DNA from: Desulforapulum sp034007745
GTDB taxonomy: Bacteria; Desulfobacterota; Desulfobacteria; Desulfobacterales; Desulfobacteraceae
DNA: 64,000 nucleotides
Assembly (NCBI GenBank): GCA_034007745.1
Contig: JAVEQI010000004.1
Location: 1 to 64,000, forward strand
Reading direction: 5' to 3'
Below the pieces are notes generated by a model. It was given only the letters and a program-made list of their open reading frames with translations. It ran no database searches and was not told the DNA's origin. Made by a program: the position numbers and the translations under genes. This document shows positions 1 to 8,924 of this stretch, piece by piece (within the stretch, counting starts at the first letter, position 1; every line of letters begins with the position of its first letter).

Positions 1-99
1 ATGAAACGTCCTCATCATATCGATGCCCTCCATAAAGTAGTTGCTTATAGGGCTATAGTACTGTATTTATAAGAAATATGGAAGCTTTTTATGCAATAA

Positions 100-288
100 A
101 ACCATATATCGCTTGCAACTTTTAGGTTATATTTTGTTGGAGACAGCGATGTTGACATGCAGACTTCAATTAATGCAAAAATGAAGGGCATTGGGGTTTC
201 ATGGGGGTTTCGTTCAGTAACAGAGTTAAAAAATGCTGGTGCAACTTTAATTATTGATGCTCCAGAAGACATTTATAAGCTATTATAA
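100..288 (+). pseudogene. C-terminal fragment of a phosphoglycolate phosphatase-like HAD hydrolase
   Basis: The frame is open for 62 codons to TAA at 286-288. It reads YFVGDSDVDMQT at 130-165, then GIGVSWGFRS and IIDAPEDIYKLL. GDS-x-x-D is HAD motif IV and the GVSWGFR segment is typical of Gph-type phosphatases. The frame is closed upstream by TAA at 97-99, and the N-terminal nucleophile (DxDxT) and cap are not found in bases 1-99. So about 60 of some 215 residues remain. The real gene may extend beyond the left window edge in another frame, in which case this is a frameshift rather than a truncation. Confidence 0.7.
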
Positions 289-416
289 ATCACCTTAAAA
301 CAATTTATAGGAAACTCCCGCCGAAACATCACCGTGGGAGTCTCGATTTTATAGCCCCCTGTGGATTCAAGAAGTTTGAAACAGAAGACAAAAAACAAAG
401 TTCAGTTCTAATTTAA

Positions 417-464
417 GTTTCATGCTTCGTTGTGTCCGCCAGGACATGTGGGTTTATAAGAAAC
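417..464 (+). repeat. Hairpin-bearing intergenic repeat, copy A
   Basis: This copy begins GTTTCAT, continues with TTCGTTGTG, has a GC-rich palindrome (TGTCC GCC AGGACA), then GTGGGTTTATAAGAAAC. The two ends are themselves near inverted repeats. Related copies occur at 495-540, 23840-23896 (minus), 23997-24048 and 45810-45852. Confidence 0.6.
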
Positions 465-494
465 AGCTTTTAGCTCTTAGCTAACAGCTATCGT

Positions 495-540
495 GTTTCA
501 TTGTTCGTTGTGTCCCTGGGGACGTGTGAGTCATATAAAA
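495..540 (+). repeat. Hairpin-bearing intergenic repeat, copy B
   Basis: Same layout as copy A, 30 bp downstream of it: GTTTCATTGTTCGTTGTG, palindrome GTCCCTGGGGAC, then GTGTGAGTCATATAAAA. The palindrome differs in bases but stays paired, which suggests the structure is what is conserved. Confidence 0.6.
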
Positions 541-559
541 AGTTCAGTTTGTCTTGAGT

Positions 560-880
560 TTCCTCTTGATTTCACCTATCCCCTAAGCAAAGGGAACAGT
601 ATGAGGCTTCCCCGGTTAAGGCGAACTCCCTGTGAGCAATGCCATCCTCAATCACACCCCATGAGTTTGACCAGGTACAGGGCTTTGCGCTATTTAGCAC
701 GCTTACCCACCCATAATGCCGAATCTGGTTTACTTACGCTATGTACTGCTCACTTCCTATTGCTTCCTTCAGACCCTGCCGTTACCAGCAACGCCCTTGC
801 AATTCGGATTATCTTTCCCCTGGTCGGGGTGACGCCTGCGTTCCGCAGGCTGGGTTTACCCGCCATGCCGGGCAAACTAA
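560..880 (-). mobile_element. Probable group II intron 5' remnant (RNA domain I part, no ORF)
   Basis: Read on the minus strand the stretch begins near GCCCGGCATGGCGGG, has a GGTAACGGCAGGGTCTGAAG segment (about 770-790) followed by GAAGCAATAGG, and later GGGTGGGTAAGCG. These resemble conserved pieces of bacterial group II intron domain I (the GGTAACxxCAGGGTCyGAAGGAAGC stretch). The intron at 59221-59977 has a parallel CCGTCCGAAGGAAG in the same place. No reverse transcriptase and no domain V are present, so it is a 5' fragment. This is recognition of an RNA pattern by eye; boundaries are approximate. The plus-strand open frame across it (493-951) codes for nothing recognisable. Confidence 0.45.
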
Positions 881-914
881 AAAGGGCCGCAGCTTTTGCT
901 TTGCTGCGGCCCCC
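879..914 (-). terminator. Rho-independent terminator of the hdrA-mvhDGA operon
   Basis: On the minus strand GGGCCGCAGC and GCTGCGGCCC form a perfect 10-bp stem around a 9-nt loop, followed by TTTTT. It lies 24 bp beyond the true (read-through) stop of mvhA. It fits an mvhA that ends at 938 rather than at the UGA at 1031. Confidence 0.85.
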
Positions 915-937
915 AATACTATCAGCTGTTAGTGAAA

Positions 938-2380
938 TCAGCTGTTGGTAAAAATGGTCTTGCCGGTTGAGTCAACGATGTTGAGAGCTATTACGGGACC
1001 GCCATCCAGGCGGTGCGTTGCGCAGCTGACTCAGGGGTCATAGGCACGGACGGACATTTCAATCTTATTTAATATGGTCTCGTCCACGTGGCCGTCTTTG
1101 ATAAGCATTTTAGCGGCCTGCTTAACGCTCATGGAGATTGGCGCAAGGTTGTGGGTGGTGCCCACAATGAGGTTGGCCGTCTTGATGCAACCATTCTCAT
1201 CGGTTGTATAGTCATGGATCAAGGTTCCCCTTGGTGCCTCGACATGGGCTACTCCCCTGCCCGCTTTAGGTGTGACTGTGTAGCGGGTCTCTTTACCTGT
1301 GATGGCTGGATTGTTCAAAAGTTCCAGGGTTTTTTCACAGGCGTAGACAAGCTCAATGAGACGGGCCCAGTGGTAGAGAAGAGTATGCTGGGCAGGCCTG
1401 CCAAACTTTGACCGGAACTCTTCCAGCTCCTTCTGGGCAAGGGGGGTTGAGATCTGATCGCAGCAGTTGATCCTTGCAAGACAGTTTGCACGATAAATTC
1501 CCTTGGGCGCATCCAGATCCATGGAGAAACCCTCGTTCCAGGCCTTGGCATAGGGAAATTTTCCATAGGATATGTCCATAGTACGCTCGGCAATGTGGTC
1601 AAGGTACTCTTCGGTTGCAAAATCGTCAAAGGAACCGTCGGGCTTCATGAGCCGGAGCTTGCCGTCGTAAAAGTTGAGGCTGCCATGTTCGTCCACGGTG
1701 CCGATAAAGCCCGTGGTAATGGTGCCGAGGGTGGTGACGAGATCAAGATACTTTGGAAAGATCTCCTCCTTGGCGTGTTTCATGGAAAATTTTGCAAATT
1801 CAAGAAGTTCCTCGGTATCTGCTATCATTTCCTTACGCTGGCCTTCGTCCATGGGCTTTGAAAATCCGCCGGGAACGCCTGCGATGGGATGGATCACCTT
1901 GCCGGCAAACTTCTCCATCATCATCTGGCCCTTCTGGCGCATGCGGATCACCTGGCGAGCAAGATCAGGGGCTGCATTGGCAATGCCGATGACGTTTCGA
2001 ACCGAATAATCGGCATCCGGTCCCAGAACAAAGTCCGGGGCCGCAAGAAAATAAAAATGAAGAATCTTGTCATGAATGTGGGCCATGTTCTGCATGCATT
2101 CACGCAGCAGGCTACCTGTTGGAGCCACTTCGGCCCCGAAACAGGCATCAACGGCCTTGACACTTGACATGTGGTGGTGCCAGGGGCAGATGCCGCAAAT
2201 TCGGGTCACGATCCTTGTGACCTCCTCGGCGGGTTTGCCCTCTACAAACTTTTCAAATCCCCGCATGGAGGTGAAGTGGGTAATGGCGTCGGCCACATTC
2301 CCAGCGTCATCCAGCTTGATCTCGATGCTGGCATGCCCCTCGATCCTTGACAGGGGTTGTATATTTATTGTTCTTCCCAT
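938..2380 (-). CDS. mvhA: [NiFeSe] hydrogenase large subunit of the MvhADG/HdrA complex, selenoprotein
   Basis: Large subunit of the cytoplasmic electron-bifurcating hydrogenase that takes electrons from H2 and passes them through MvhD to HdrA. The N-terminal ligand motif RICGICPWHHH is near residue 62. The frame meets TGA at 1031-1033 in the context AYDP-UGA, then continues VSCATHRLDGGPV... for 30 residues to TGA at 938-940. This restores the canonical C-terminal DP(C/U)xxCxxH nickel ligand motif with Sec as the first ligand. Full length is 480 residues. The 24 residues after ATH are the expected cleavable extension removed by a maturation endopeptidase, probably the protease gene at 6944-7435. 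A bSECIS-like hairpin follows the UGA (998-1014). It is the last gene of an operon with mvhG 2 bp upstream and a terminator at 879-914. UGA read-through is inferred from the conserved downstream protein; Sec incorporation is not shown. Confidence 0.93.
998..1014 (-). promoter_or_regulatory. bSECIS-like hairpin of mvhA
   Basis: Sixteen nucleotides after the UGA, ACCGCC and GGCGGT form a perfect 6-bp stem around the loop TGGAT. Bacterial SECIS elements are small stem-loops within the coding region just 3' of the UGA, with G/U in the apical loop, bound by SelB. Spacing, stem length and loop are identical in mvhD (3513-3529). Confidence 0.7.
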
Positions 2381-2382
2381 AA

Positions 2383-3324
2383 TTATCTCCTGATATTTTT
2401 ACCTTGTTTAACCACAAGCCTGTTGTGGGCCCCTGAAAATCTGAGCAGGCTGTCCCGATCCGGCAGCTTGGACAGGTCAATGCCGTTGCTTGCAAGGGCG
2501 TTGAGCATGTCAAGGAGCTGGTTGCCCTTCTGCTTTACAGGACCATAACAACCCCGGCAGGGGACCCTTGCTACGATACAACGGGGCGCTTCACCATTGG
2601 CTCCGGCACATCCTGCCCGGGTAACCGGTCCCATGCAAAGATATCCCTGTTCAAGCAGACAACGCATGTCGTCGATGGGTTTTTCCGGATCAAACTGGGG
2701 ACTTTCCACGGCCCGCTTAATGTCGGTGACTGCACCCTTGCCCAAACGCTTGGTAGGGCAGGTGTCGCAGACACTCTTAAAGGGCAGCTCAGGCGTCTCA
2801 CCGTCTAACAGGGCAAGAATTGCTGCGCCAATAAGATCTGGATGGGGAGGACAACCGGGTAGATAAATGTCCACCTTGATATGTTCGTCCAGGGCATAGC
2901 ATCGGTCAAGCAAAGGAGGGACTCCCTTGGTTGGAACTTTTGCACCTGGATCTGTACTTTCCGTTGAGTAATACTGGTCAAACATCTCTTCATTGGTGAA
3001 GGAGTTGAGCAGGGCAGGGATTCCGCCATGGGTGGCACAGGTGCCAAGGGCAATGAGGATGTCGCATTTTTTACGCATCTCCAGGGCCACTTCTAGGTGC
3101 TCCTCGTTTTTGATACCGCCGCTCAAAAGGCCAACGGTTGCCTTGGGAATATCCAGGTGCTTTTTGTCTCCAAGCTGCCCGAAATGCTTGTGATCCATGA
3201 GAACTGGAATATGCACAAAGTTGATCCGGGGAAGAAGGTCAAGCAGAGTTTCGCCCAGGTTCAAGATTGCAATTTCACAGCCTGCGCAGGAATTGAGCCC
3301 CTCATTGGCTACATTAACGGCCAT
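2383..3324 (-). CDS. mvhG: F420-non-reducing-type hydrogenase small subunit
   Basis: Electron-transfer small subunit partnering MvhA, 313 residues, carrying the iron-sulfur clusters. Visible cluster ligands: CAGC near residue 14 (proximal cluster start), GTCATHGG, LPGCPPHP, CDTCPTKR, and a Cys-rich C-terminal third (CMGPVTRAGC, CRGCYGP). No Tat signal is present, so it is cytoplasmic, unlike HysB in this window. Its ATG shares bases with the stop of mvhD (TAATG at 3322-3326), implying translational coupling. Only 2 bp separate it from mvhA. MvhG family assignment rests on these motifs and the MvhD/HdrA neighbours. Confidence 0.92.
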   Translation of the reverse strand: MAVNVANEGLNSCAGCEIAILNLGETLLDLLPRINFVHIPVLMDHKHFGQLGDKKHLDIPKATVGLLSGGIKNEEHLEVALEMRKKCDILIALGTCATHGGIPALLNSFTNEEMFDQYYSTESTDPGAKVPTKGVPPLLDRCYALDEHIKVDIYLPGCPPHPDLIGAAILALLDGETPELPFKSVCDTCPTKRLGKGAVTDIKRAVESPQFDPEKPIDDMRCLLEQGYLCMGPVTRAGCAGANGEAPRCIVARVPCRGCYGPVKQKGNQLLDMLNALASNGIDLSKLPDRDSLLRFSGAHNRLVVKQGKNIRR

Positions 3325-3749
3325 TATGCCACCTCCTCGAGGTTGAACCGGTTGGGGCCAAGCTCTTTTATCCTATTGGTAAATTCGGTCACCTTTTGTG
3401 CGAACCTGGGGCCTTCCGCCCCTGAGACCCACTCTATGGCAAACCTATCCGGATCAATTCCAGCATCCTCAAGAATCATTTTGATCACAGTTGCCCTTGC
3501 CAATGCTTTGTTATTACCATCCAGGTAATGACATTCGCCAAGGTGTCAGCCCATGACCATGACGCCGTCGGCGCCTTTCTTCAAGGCATCCACCACAAGA
3601 TCGGGATGGACCATTCCCGAACACATAACCCTCACGGCCCTCATGTTGGTGGGATACTGAAACCGTGACACCCCGGCCAGATCTCCTCCGGCATAGGCAC
3701 ACCAGTTGCAGAGAAAACCGACGATGGTCGGTTCAAAATTATCTGACAT
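3324..3749 (-). CDS. mvhD: MvhD, hydrogenase-to-HdrA electron-transfer [2Fe-2S] subunit, selenoprotein
   Basis: Bridges the MvhAG hydrogenase to HdrA. It starts MSDNFEPTIVGFLCNWCAYAG, with the family's CxxC. After residue 67 (GVMVMG) the frame hits TGA at 3546-3548, then continues HLGECHYLDGNNKA and so on to TAA at 3324-3326. Family members read G(C)HLGxCHY here, so the UGA replaces a conserved cysteine. Read through, the protein is 141 residues, the usual MvhD size. A bSECIS-like hairpin lies at 3513-3529. Stopped at UGA the product would be a 67-residue fragment lacking half the cysteines. MvhD (VhuD) selenoproteins are known in some methanogens, so the call has precedent. Confidence 0.92.
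3513..3529 (-). promoter_or_regulatory. bSECIS-like hairpin of mvhD
   Basis: Sixteen nucleotides after UGA, ATTACC and GGTAAT pair around TGGAT. The stem bases differ completely from those of the mvhA hairpin while loop, stem length and spacing are the same, as expected of a selected SelB-binding structure. Confidence 0.7.
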
Positions 3750-3770
3750 TATAGTTCTCCTTCATATATG

Positions 3771-6700
3771 TTAAACCTTCTCAAGAATGGCTTCCACCTG
3801 GGCGCGAAGCTGGCCCGGGGTAAATCCGTCGACCACAATTCCCTCTTTAGGACAGGTGGCTGCACAGATGCCGCACCCCTTGCACAGGGCCTTATCCGCC
3901 TTGATTACCTTATGCTTTTTCCCATCTTCCTCAAAATCTACAAGGCTGAGGGCATTGTAGGGACAGACATCAAGGCACAGGGCACATCCGTCACAGTTCT
4001 GGGTAACGTGGGATTTTATGGCATCAAGCTTCATGGTCTTTTTAGAGAGCACAACGCTGGCCCTTGAAGCAGCGGCCTTGCCCTGGGCAATGGCCTCGTT
4101 GATTGATTTGGGATAATGACACATTCCTGCGAGATACACCCCGTCCACAGTGGAGTCCACCGGTTTGAGCTTGGGATGGGCCTCGGAGAGGAAGCCGTCT
4201 GAATTGATTCCGCATTTGAAAATATTCACAAACGAAGAGTTGTCGTTTGGAATCACCGCCGTTGCAAGAACGATGCGGTCGGGGGCAATCTCAAGGTCCA
4301 ACTGGGAAATAGGGTCATAAATTTTGACAGTCAGGTCATCCCCATCCTTGACCACCTGAGGTTTTGCTTCAGGGGTGTAGGAGATAAAGATAACTCCGAG
4401 ATCCCTTGCCTCTTTGTATAGATCTTCGCGTTCGCCATAGGTTCGGATGTCCCGGTTCAAAATATAGACATCCATTCCGGGATTTTTCTTTTTCAGCAGC
4501 ACTGCATTGGCAACAGAGCCCGTACAGCAGACCCTGGAACAATAAGGTCTTTCCTTATCCCTTGAACCTACACACTGGATAAAAACAGTTGAGCTGACTG
4601 AGGTAAGGCTTGACTGATCCGTTGACAGGGTCCGGTCAAATTCAAGGCCTGTCACCACCCTTGGATCCTCACCATAGAGGTATTCAGTGGGGGTAAAGGC
4701 CTTGCCACCGGTTGCCAGGACACAGGCGCCAAACTCAAGGGTTTCAATTTCTTCACCCCTCGCTATTTCACAAATGTAACTGCCCACGGATCCAGATGCG
4801 GACTTCAGGGTTGAATTTTTAAACACCCGGATGAGATCGTGGTTTTCAACCTGGTCGATCACACGGTCAAGGGCAGGTTTTACAAACTCGCCCTTCCAGG
4901 TTTCGTAAAGATCCAGGGCAACCCCTCCAAGGGCGTCTCCCCTTTCCAGAAGAACCGTCTCATAACCGTTGTCTGCAAGCCCTAATGCCGCATTCATGCC
5001 GGCAAGCCCGCCACCCACAACAAGTGCCCTCGGGGTGACATTAACGGCAACATCGGTCAAGGGATAATTGCCCCTGGCCTTGGCTACCGCCATCCTCACC
5101 TGATCCTTTGCCTTGGCCGTTGCCCGCTCTGGTTCGTTAGGATGGACCCAGGAGTTCTGGTTACGAATATTGGCCATCTCAATCATGTACTTGTTTAGAC
5201 CTACTCCCTGGAGGGTCTCCTGGAACAGAGGCTCATGGGTTCTAGGGGTACAGGCAGCAATGACAACCCTGTTCAACCCGTTTTCCCGAATCTTTTCGGC
5301 GATAAGATCCTGGGTGTCGGTGGAACAGGAAAACATGTTGTTGCCCACATAAACCACCCCGGGAAGGGTTGATGCATAGGCGGCAACATCCTTGACATCT
5401 ATCACGCCTGCAATGTTGGTACCGCAGGAACATACAAAGACACCAACCTTGGGGTCCTGGCCTGCTATGTCGGTCTCTTCGGGCCAGACTCTTTCCTGGG
5501 TCAAAGTGTTTTTAGACTCAGAAAGAACAGCCTCAACCTCGGCCGCAGCCGTTGATGCATAGATAACCGATTTGGGAATTGTCTTGGGCGAGTGGAATGC
5601 GCCGGTCACAAAGACACCTTGTCGGGTGGTGGAAACAGGAGCAAAGCTTCCAGTCTTGGCAAAGTTGTACCGGGTTAAATCAAACCCGAACTTATGGGCA
5701 AGATCCATGGCATCTTTAGGAGCCTCAAGGCCAATGGAGAGAACAACCATGTCAAAATAGTCGTTATGCTGAACCCCGTCTTCGCCTGTGTAGGTCATTG
5801 TTACGCCCACTCCGTCGGGTCCTGCAAGGAGGGTATGGGGCCGGGCTTTGACATATTTCACACCCTGGGCTATGGAGTCCTCATAGTAGCGCTCATACTC
5901 CTTTCCGACCGTTCGTATATCCATGTAAAAAATGGACTGCTCGTTATCTTTGGATTCAAGGTGTGAACCTGTCATCACTGCCTGTTTGATGGCATACATA
6001 CAGCAGACGCTGGAGCAATAACCATTGTTGGTACAGTTTGTATTCCTTGATCCTACGCACTGGATCCAGGCAATCTTGTTGGGCTCTCCCCCGTCCGAAG
6101 GTCTTGAAATATGACCTGTGGTGGGTCCTGAGGCAGACAGATAACGCTCAAACTCAAGGCTTGTGATCACATCAGGGATTTCATCATACCCGTAGTAATC
6201 AACACCCTTGGGAGTATAGGGTTTAAATCCGGGAGCAAGAACCACCGCCCCCACGTTGATGTCCACAAATTCAGGCTTCATCTCAAAATCTATGGCCTGG
6301 GTTGGACAGATCTTGGCGCATACCCCGCATTTGCCCTTTTGGATCATAATACAATTTTCTGGGTCAATGACATACTTCAAAGGCACGGTCTGATCGTATT
6401 TAATGTAGGCAGCCTTTCGTTTGTTCAGCCCGCTGTTGTAATCGTCCAAAACTTTTTTAGGACATTTTTCAGCGCACAACCCGCACGCTATACACTTATC
6501 CTCATAAATGTACCGGGGGTTTTTCTTAACGGTTACCGTAAAATTTCCCTGTTCACCTGTGACATTTTCAATATCTGAAAGTGTCAACAACTCAATATTC
6601 AAGTGCCGACCGCACTCAACCAGTTTGGGTGAAACAATTCACATGGCACAGTCGTTGGTGGGAAATGTCTTGTCCAGCTGGGCCATGGCCCCGCCAATCC

Positions 6701-6818
6701 CTGAACTTTTTTCAACCAGATAGACGTAATAACCCGAATCGGCCAGATCAAGGGCGGCCTGGATACCGGAGATCCCTCCCCCGGCAAGCAGAACCGAGCC
6801 CACAGGCTTGTTTGTCAT
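3771..6818 (-). CDS. hdrA: Long HdrA-type flavoprotein of the heterodisulfide reductase complex, selenoprotein
   Basis: FAD-binding, electron-bifurcating core subunit, 1015 residues when read from ATG 6818. The N-terminus MTNKPVGSVLLAGGGISG is a Rossmann FAD site. At codon 60 (NDCAM-UGA, TGA at 6639-6641) the frame continues IVSPKLVECGRH and into the rest of the protein. The position corresponds to a conserved HdrA Cys. Then come ferredoxin-type clusters CIACGLCAEKCP and CGVCAKICP (about residues 110-180), CVGSRN..YCSSVCC, a second Rossmann unit (ALVVGGGLAGMNAALG, about 600), a second CVGSRDKERPYCSRVCC, and C-terminal 2x[4Fe-4S] motifs CDGCALCLDVCP and CKGCGICAATCP. It therefore looks like a fused tandem HdrA as found in sulfate reducers. 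HdrB and HdrC are not in the window. The ORF without its first 72 codons would start at a TTG and lack the FAD loop. Confidence 0.93.
6613..6631 (-). promoter_or_regulatory. Candidate bSECIS hairpin of hdrA
   Basis: Seven nucleotides after the UGA, CACCCAA and TTGAGTG pair (one C-A mismatch) around ACTGG. The loop again contains CTGG, but stem and spacing differ from the mvhA/mvhD pair, so it is a weaker call. Confidence 0.5.
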
Positions 6819-6943
6819 AAATACCTCACTTAAATTATCGTTCTATAAGTAATACCGAATTTTCCATTCAACATAAATCCGGCGTCATATCCGTTGTTCA
6901 ACAACCTTTGTTATTAACAAACCAATTTAATCTGCGGCCATGA

Positions 6944-7435
6944 CTATCTGTTTTTAAGTATGTCCATTATTCTTTGACATGCCAAAGGAACCGCAGCCTC
7001 TACCTCGGGATCAAGCCCCGGATTTATCACATTGGGAATGGCGCTGGTGTGCATACCAACCACCCTCACATCAACATTTCCCCCGTCTTTCAACTCTTTT
7101 AAAAGATTGGACGAAGGACTCTGGTGCAGGGAAAAATCGCTCAATTTTTCCCGGGGTACATCGGTCAGGTCAATTTCAAAAACCTCGCCCAGGGATCGGT
7201 TGGGAACGGTCACCGCATCCACAACAATAACCAGCTCAGGCTTCTCTTCCATGAGCAGAAGGTCAAACATAAAATCCCTGATGCCCGTGCCTGCATCCAA
7301 GGCCAGGGCTGTTTGGGGAAGGTCATAGTGACGATTCAGGTGCTCAACCACTGCCGGGCCAAACCCGTCGTTGGCAAACAGGGTATTTCCGCAACCAAAA
7401 ATCAGGATTTTTTTTGTATAAATATCTGTTGACAC
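6944..7435 (-). CDS. Hydrogenase maturation endopeptidase (HycI/FrcD family)
   Basis: Ni-dependent protease that removes the C-terminal extension of a hydrogenase large subunit after nickel insertion. The 163-residue protein starts ILIFGCGNTLFANDGFGP (the GxGNxLxxDDG-type motif with the metal-binding acidic residue), has VVDAV in the middle and a conserved GMHTSAIPNV. GTG start with AAAGGA 7 nt upstream. It is first in the operon and 125 bp ahead of hdrA, so its substrate is most likely MvhA, whose predicted cut is after ATH. The Cys in GCGN is a small variation on GxGN. Confidence 0.88.
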   Translation of the reverse strand: MSTDIYTKKILIFGCGNTLFANDGFGPAVVEHLNRHYDLPQTALALDAGTGIRDFMFDLLLMEEKPELVIVVDAVTVPNRSLGEVFEIDLTDVPREKLSDFSLHQSPSSNLLKELKDGGNVDVRVVGMHTSAIPNVINPGLDPEVEAAVPLACQRIMDILKNR

Positions 7436-7562
7436 AATTGTTCCTTTCTCACCTGTACAATTAGACCGGGGTAGAATAAACCCCGCATTAGAACATTAAG
7501 ATCAAATCAGCGATTGAACTCCCATCATTAAATAATGCTCGATTTCAAAACCAAAAGAGTAA

Positions 7563-7591
7563 TGAGTATCAAATTAAATTTTTTATGTCAA
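7563..7591 (-). promoter_or_regulatory. Candidate sigma70 promoter for the mvh/hdr operon
   Basis: The minus strand has a perfect TTGACA (7586-7591), a 17-nt spacer and TACTCA (7563-7568), 128 bp upstream of the protease start. The -10 box is weak. The region between this operon and hysB (7436-7931) is AT-rich and holds no gene; it must contain divergent promoters. Confidence 0.4.
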
Positions 7592-7728
7592 ATCTAATTT
7601 ATAAGATTTTAACCCACTTGATTTTAAGGTTTTTTTTGATGGCTTTTCTGGAAAGAACAGAAGCAAAACAGACCGTAGGATTTTTATATTTCAGCACCTG
7701 AAATCTTTACAAATCCCGTTAGAAATGG

Positions 7729-7758
7729 TTGACAGGAAAGATTTTGGTAAGCTATAGT
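7729..7758 (+). promoter_or_regulatory. Sigma70-type promoter for hysBA
   Basis: TTGACA (7729-7734), an 18-nt spacer and TATAGT (7753-7758). This leaves a leader of about 165 nt before hysB. Confidence 0.6.
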
Positions 7759-7931
7759 ATACGAAATTTTACGTCTAATTTTTTTGATTTTCCACCAGCT
7801 TATTAGAGGATCAAGCTCAATATGAGGATAGAGTAAAAACAGGAATCAAGATAGATCAAATGTTCATTATGTTGGTGTCATAGTGTCTATTTACAAATCG
7901 TTGTACTTCTAACAGCATCAAGGAGGTGCCA

Positions 7932-8888
7932 TTGAAAGAAGAACAGAAGTTGCTTGACGACCAGAAAGATGGCGGCGGCGTTTCTCGAAGGGGCTTTCTC
8001 AAAGCCCTGACCGGAACAGCTGCTGGTATCGGACTTTCCCAGATGATCAACCCAGCCCTTGTGTCTGCCATGAAAAAAGGCCTTGAAAATCATCCGGTTC
8101 TCTGGATTCAGGGCCAGGGGTGTACAGGATGCTCAGTATCACTTTTAAACAGCGTTGAACCTTCCATCGCAAAGGTGCTGCTCGACATTATCAGCCTCCA
8201 GTACCACCCCACTATCATGGCAAGCGAAGGGGAGAGCGCCCTTCACAACCTTTACAAGATTGCCGAAGAGTACAAGGGGAAATTTTCCCTGGTGGTCGAG
8301 GGTGCTATCCCCCTTGCAGCCAACGGTAAATACTGCATCGTTGGCGAACGGGACCACAGGGAGATCACCATGGTCGAAATGACCACAGAAATCGGTAAAA
8401 TGGCAGGAAGCGTACTTGCCGTTGGTACCTGTGCCGCCTATGGCGGAATTCCTGCAGCAAAGGGAAACCTCACCCAGGCAACCGGAGTTCAGGACGTTTT
8501 CAAAAAATTCAACATCAACACACCAGTCGTTAACATACCCGGCTGCCCACCACATCCGGACTGGATAGTAGGCTCCATCGCCCATCTGCTCACCAAGGGA
8601 ATTCCAGAATTGGATAGTGATGGACGTCCGCTGCTGTTTTTTGGCGAAAACATCCATGAAAACTGCCCCTACCTGGACTACTTTGATCAGGAGATCTACA
8701 GCAAGACCTTTACAGACAAAAAAGGCTGCAGATTGGAAATCGGATGTAAGGGCCCAGACACCTATGCAGACTGCTTCAGACGTAAATGGAACTCGGGCCT
8801 CAACTGGTGCGTTGAAAATGCCGTATGCATCGGCTGTGTAGAACCAGGCTTTCCAGATTCAACGTCCCCGTTCTATGAGCAAGCTTAA
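7932..8888 (+). CDS. hysB: Periplasmic [NiFeSe] hydrogenase small subunit, Tat-exported
   Basis: Electron-transfer subunit of an uptake-type periplasmic hydrogenase feeding cytochromes c3. The N-terminus has the twin-arginine signal SRRGFLKAL (about residues 18-26) followed by a hydrophobic stretch, so the HysBA dimer is exported folded. Cluster ligands visible: GQGCTGCSVSL, GTCAAYGGIP, NIPGCPPHPDW, and the C-terminal CxxxxxCxxC region (CVENAVCIGC). Start choice: a GTG at 7926 overlaps the ribosome-binding site, while TTG at 7932 sits 5-6 nt after AAGGAGG, so 7932 is preferred. hysA follows after 36 bp with its own AAGGAGG. Confidence 0.92.
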   Translation: MKEEQKLLDDQKDGGGVSRRGFLKALTGTAAGIGLSQMINPALVSAMKKGLENHPVLWIQGQGCTGCSVSLLNSVEPSIAKVLLDIISLQYHPTIMASEGESALHNLYKIAEEYKGKFSLVVEGAIPLAANGKYCIVGERDHREITMVEMTTEIGKMAGSVLAVGTCAAYGGIPAAKGNLTQATGVQDVFKKFNINTPVVNIPGCPPHPDWIVGSIAHLLTKGIPELDSDGRPLLFFGENIHENCPYLDYFDQEIYSKTFTDKKGCRLEIGCKGPDTYADCFRRKWNSGLNWCVENAVCIGCVEPGFPDSTSPFYEQA

Positions 8889-8924
8889 TTAAACGGTCTT
8901 AAACAAAGCCAAGGAGGTTTTACT

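Noticed and set aside
493..951. 152-residue plus-strand open frame
   Set aside because: It runs through a repeat, the probable intron remnant and the mvh terminator, has no RBS and matches nothing; its tail is antisense to the mvhA 3' end.
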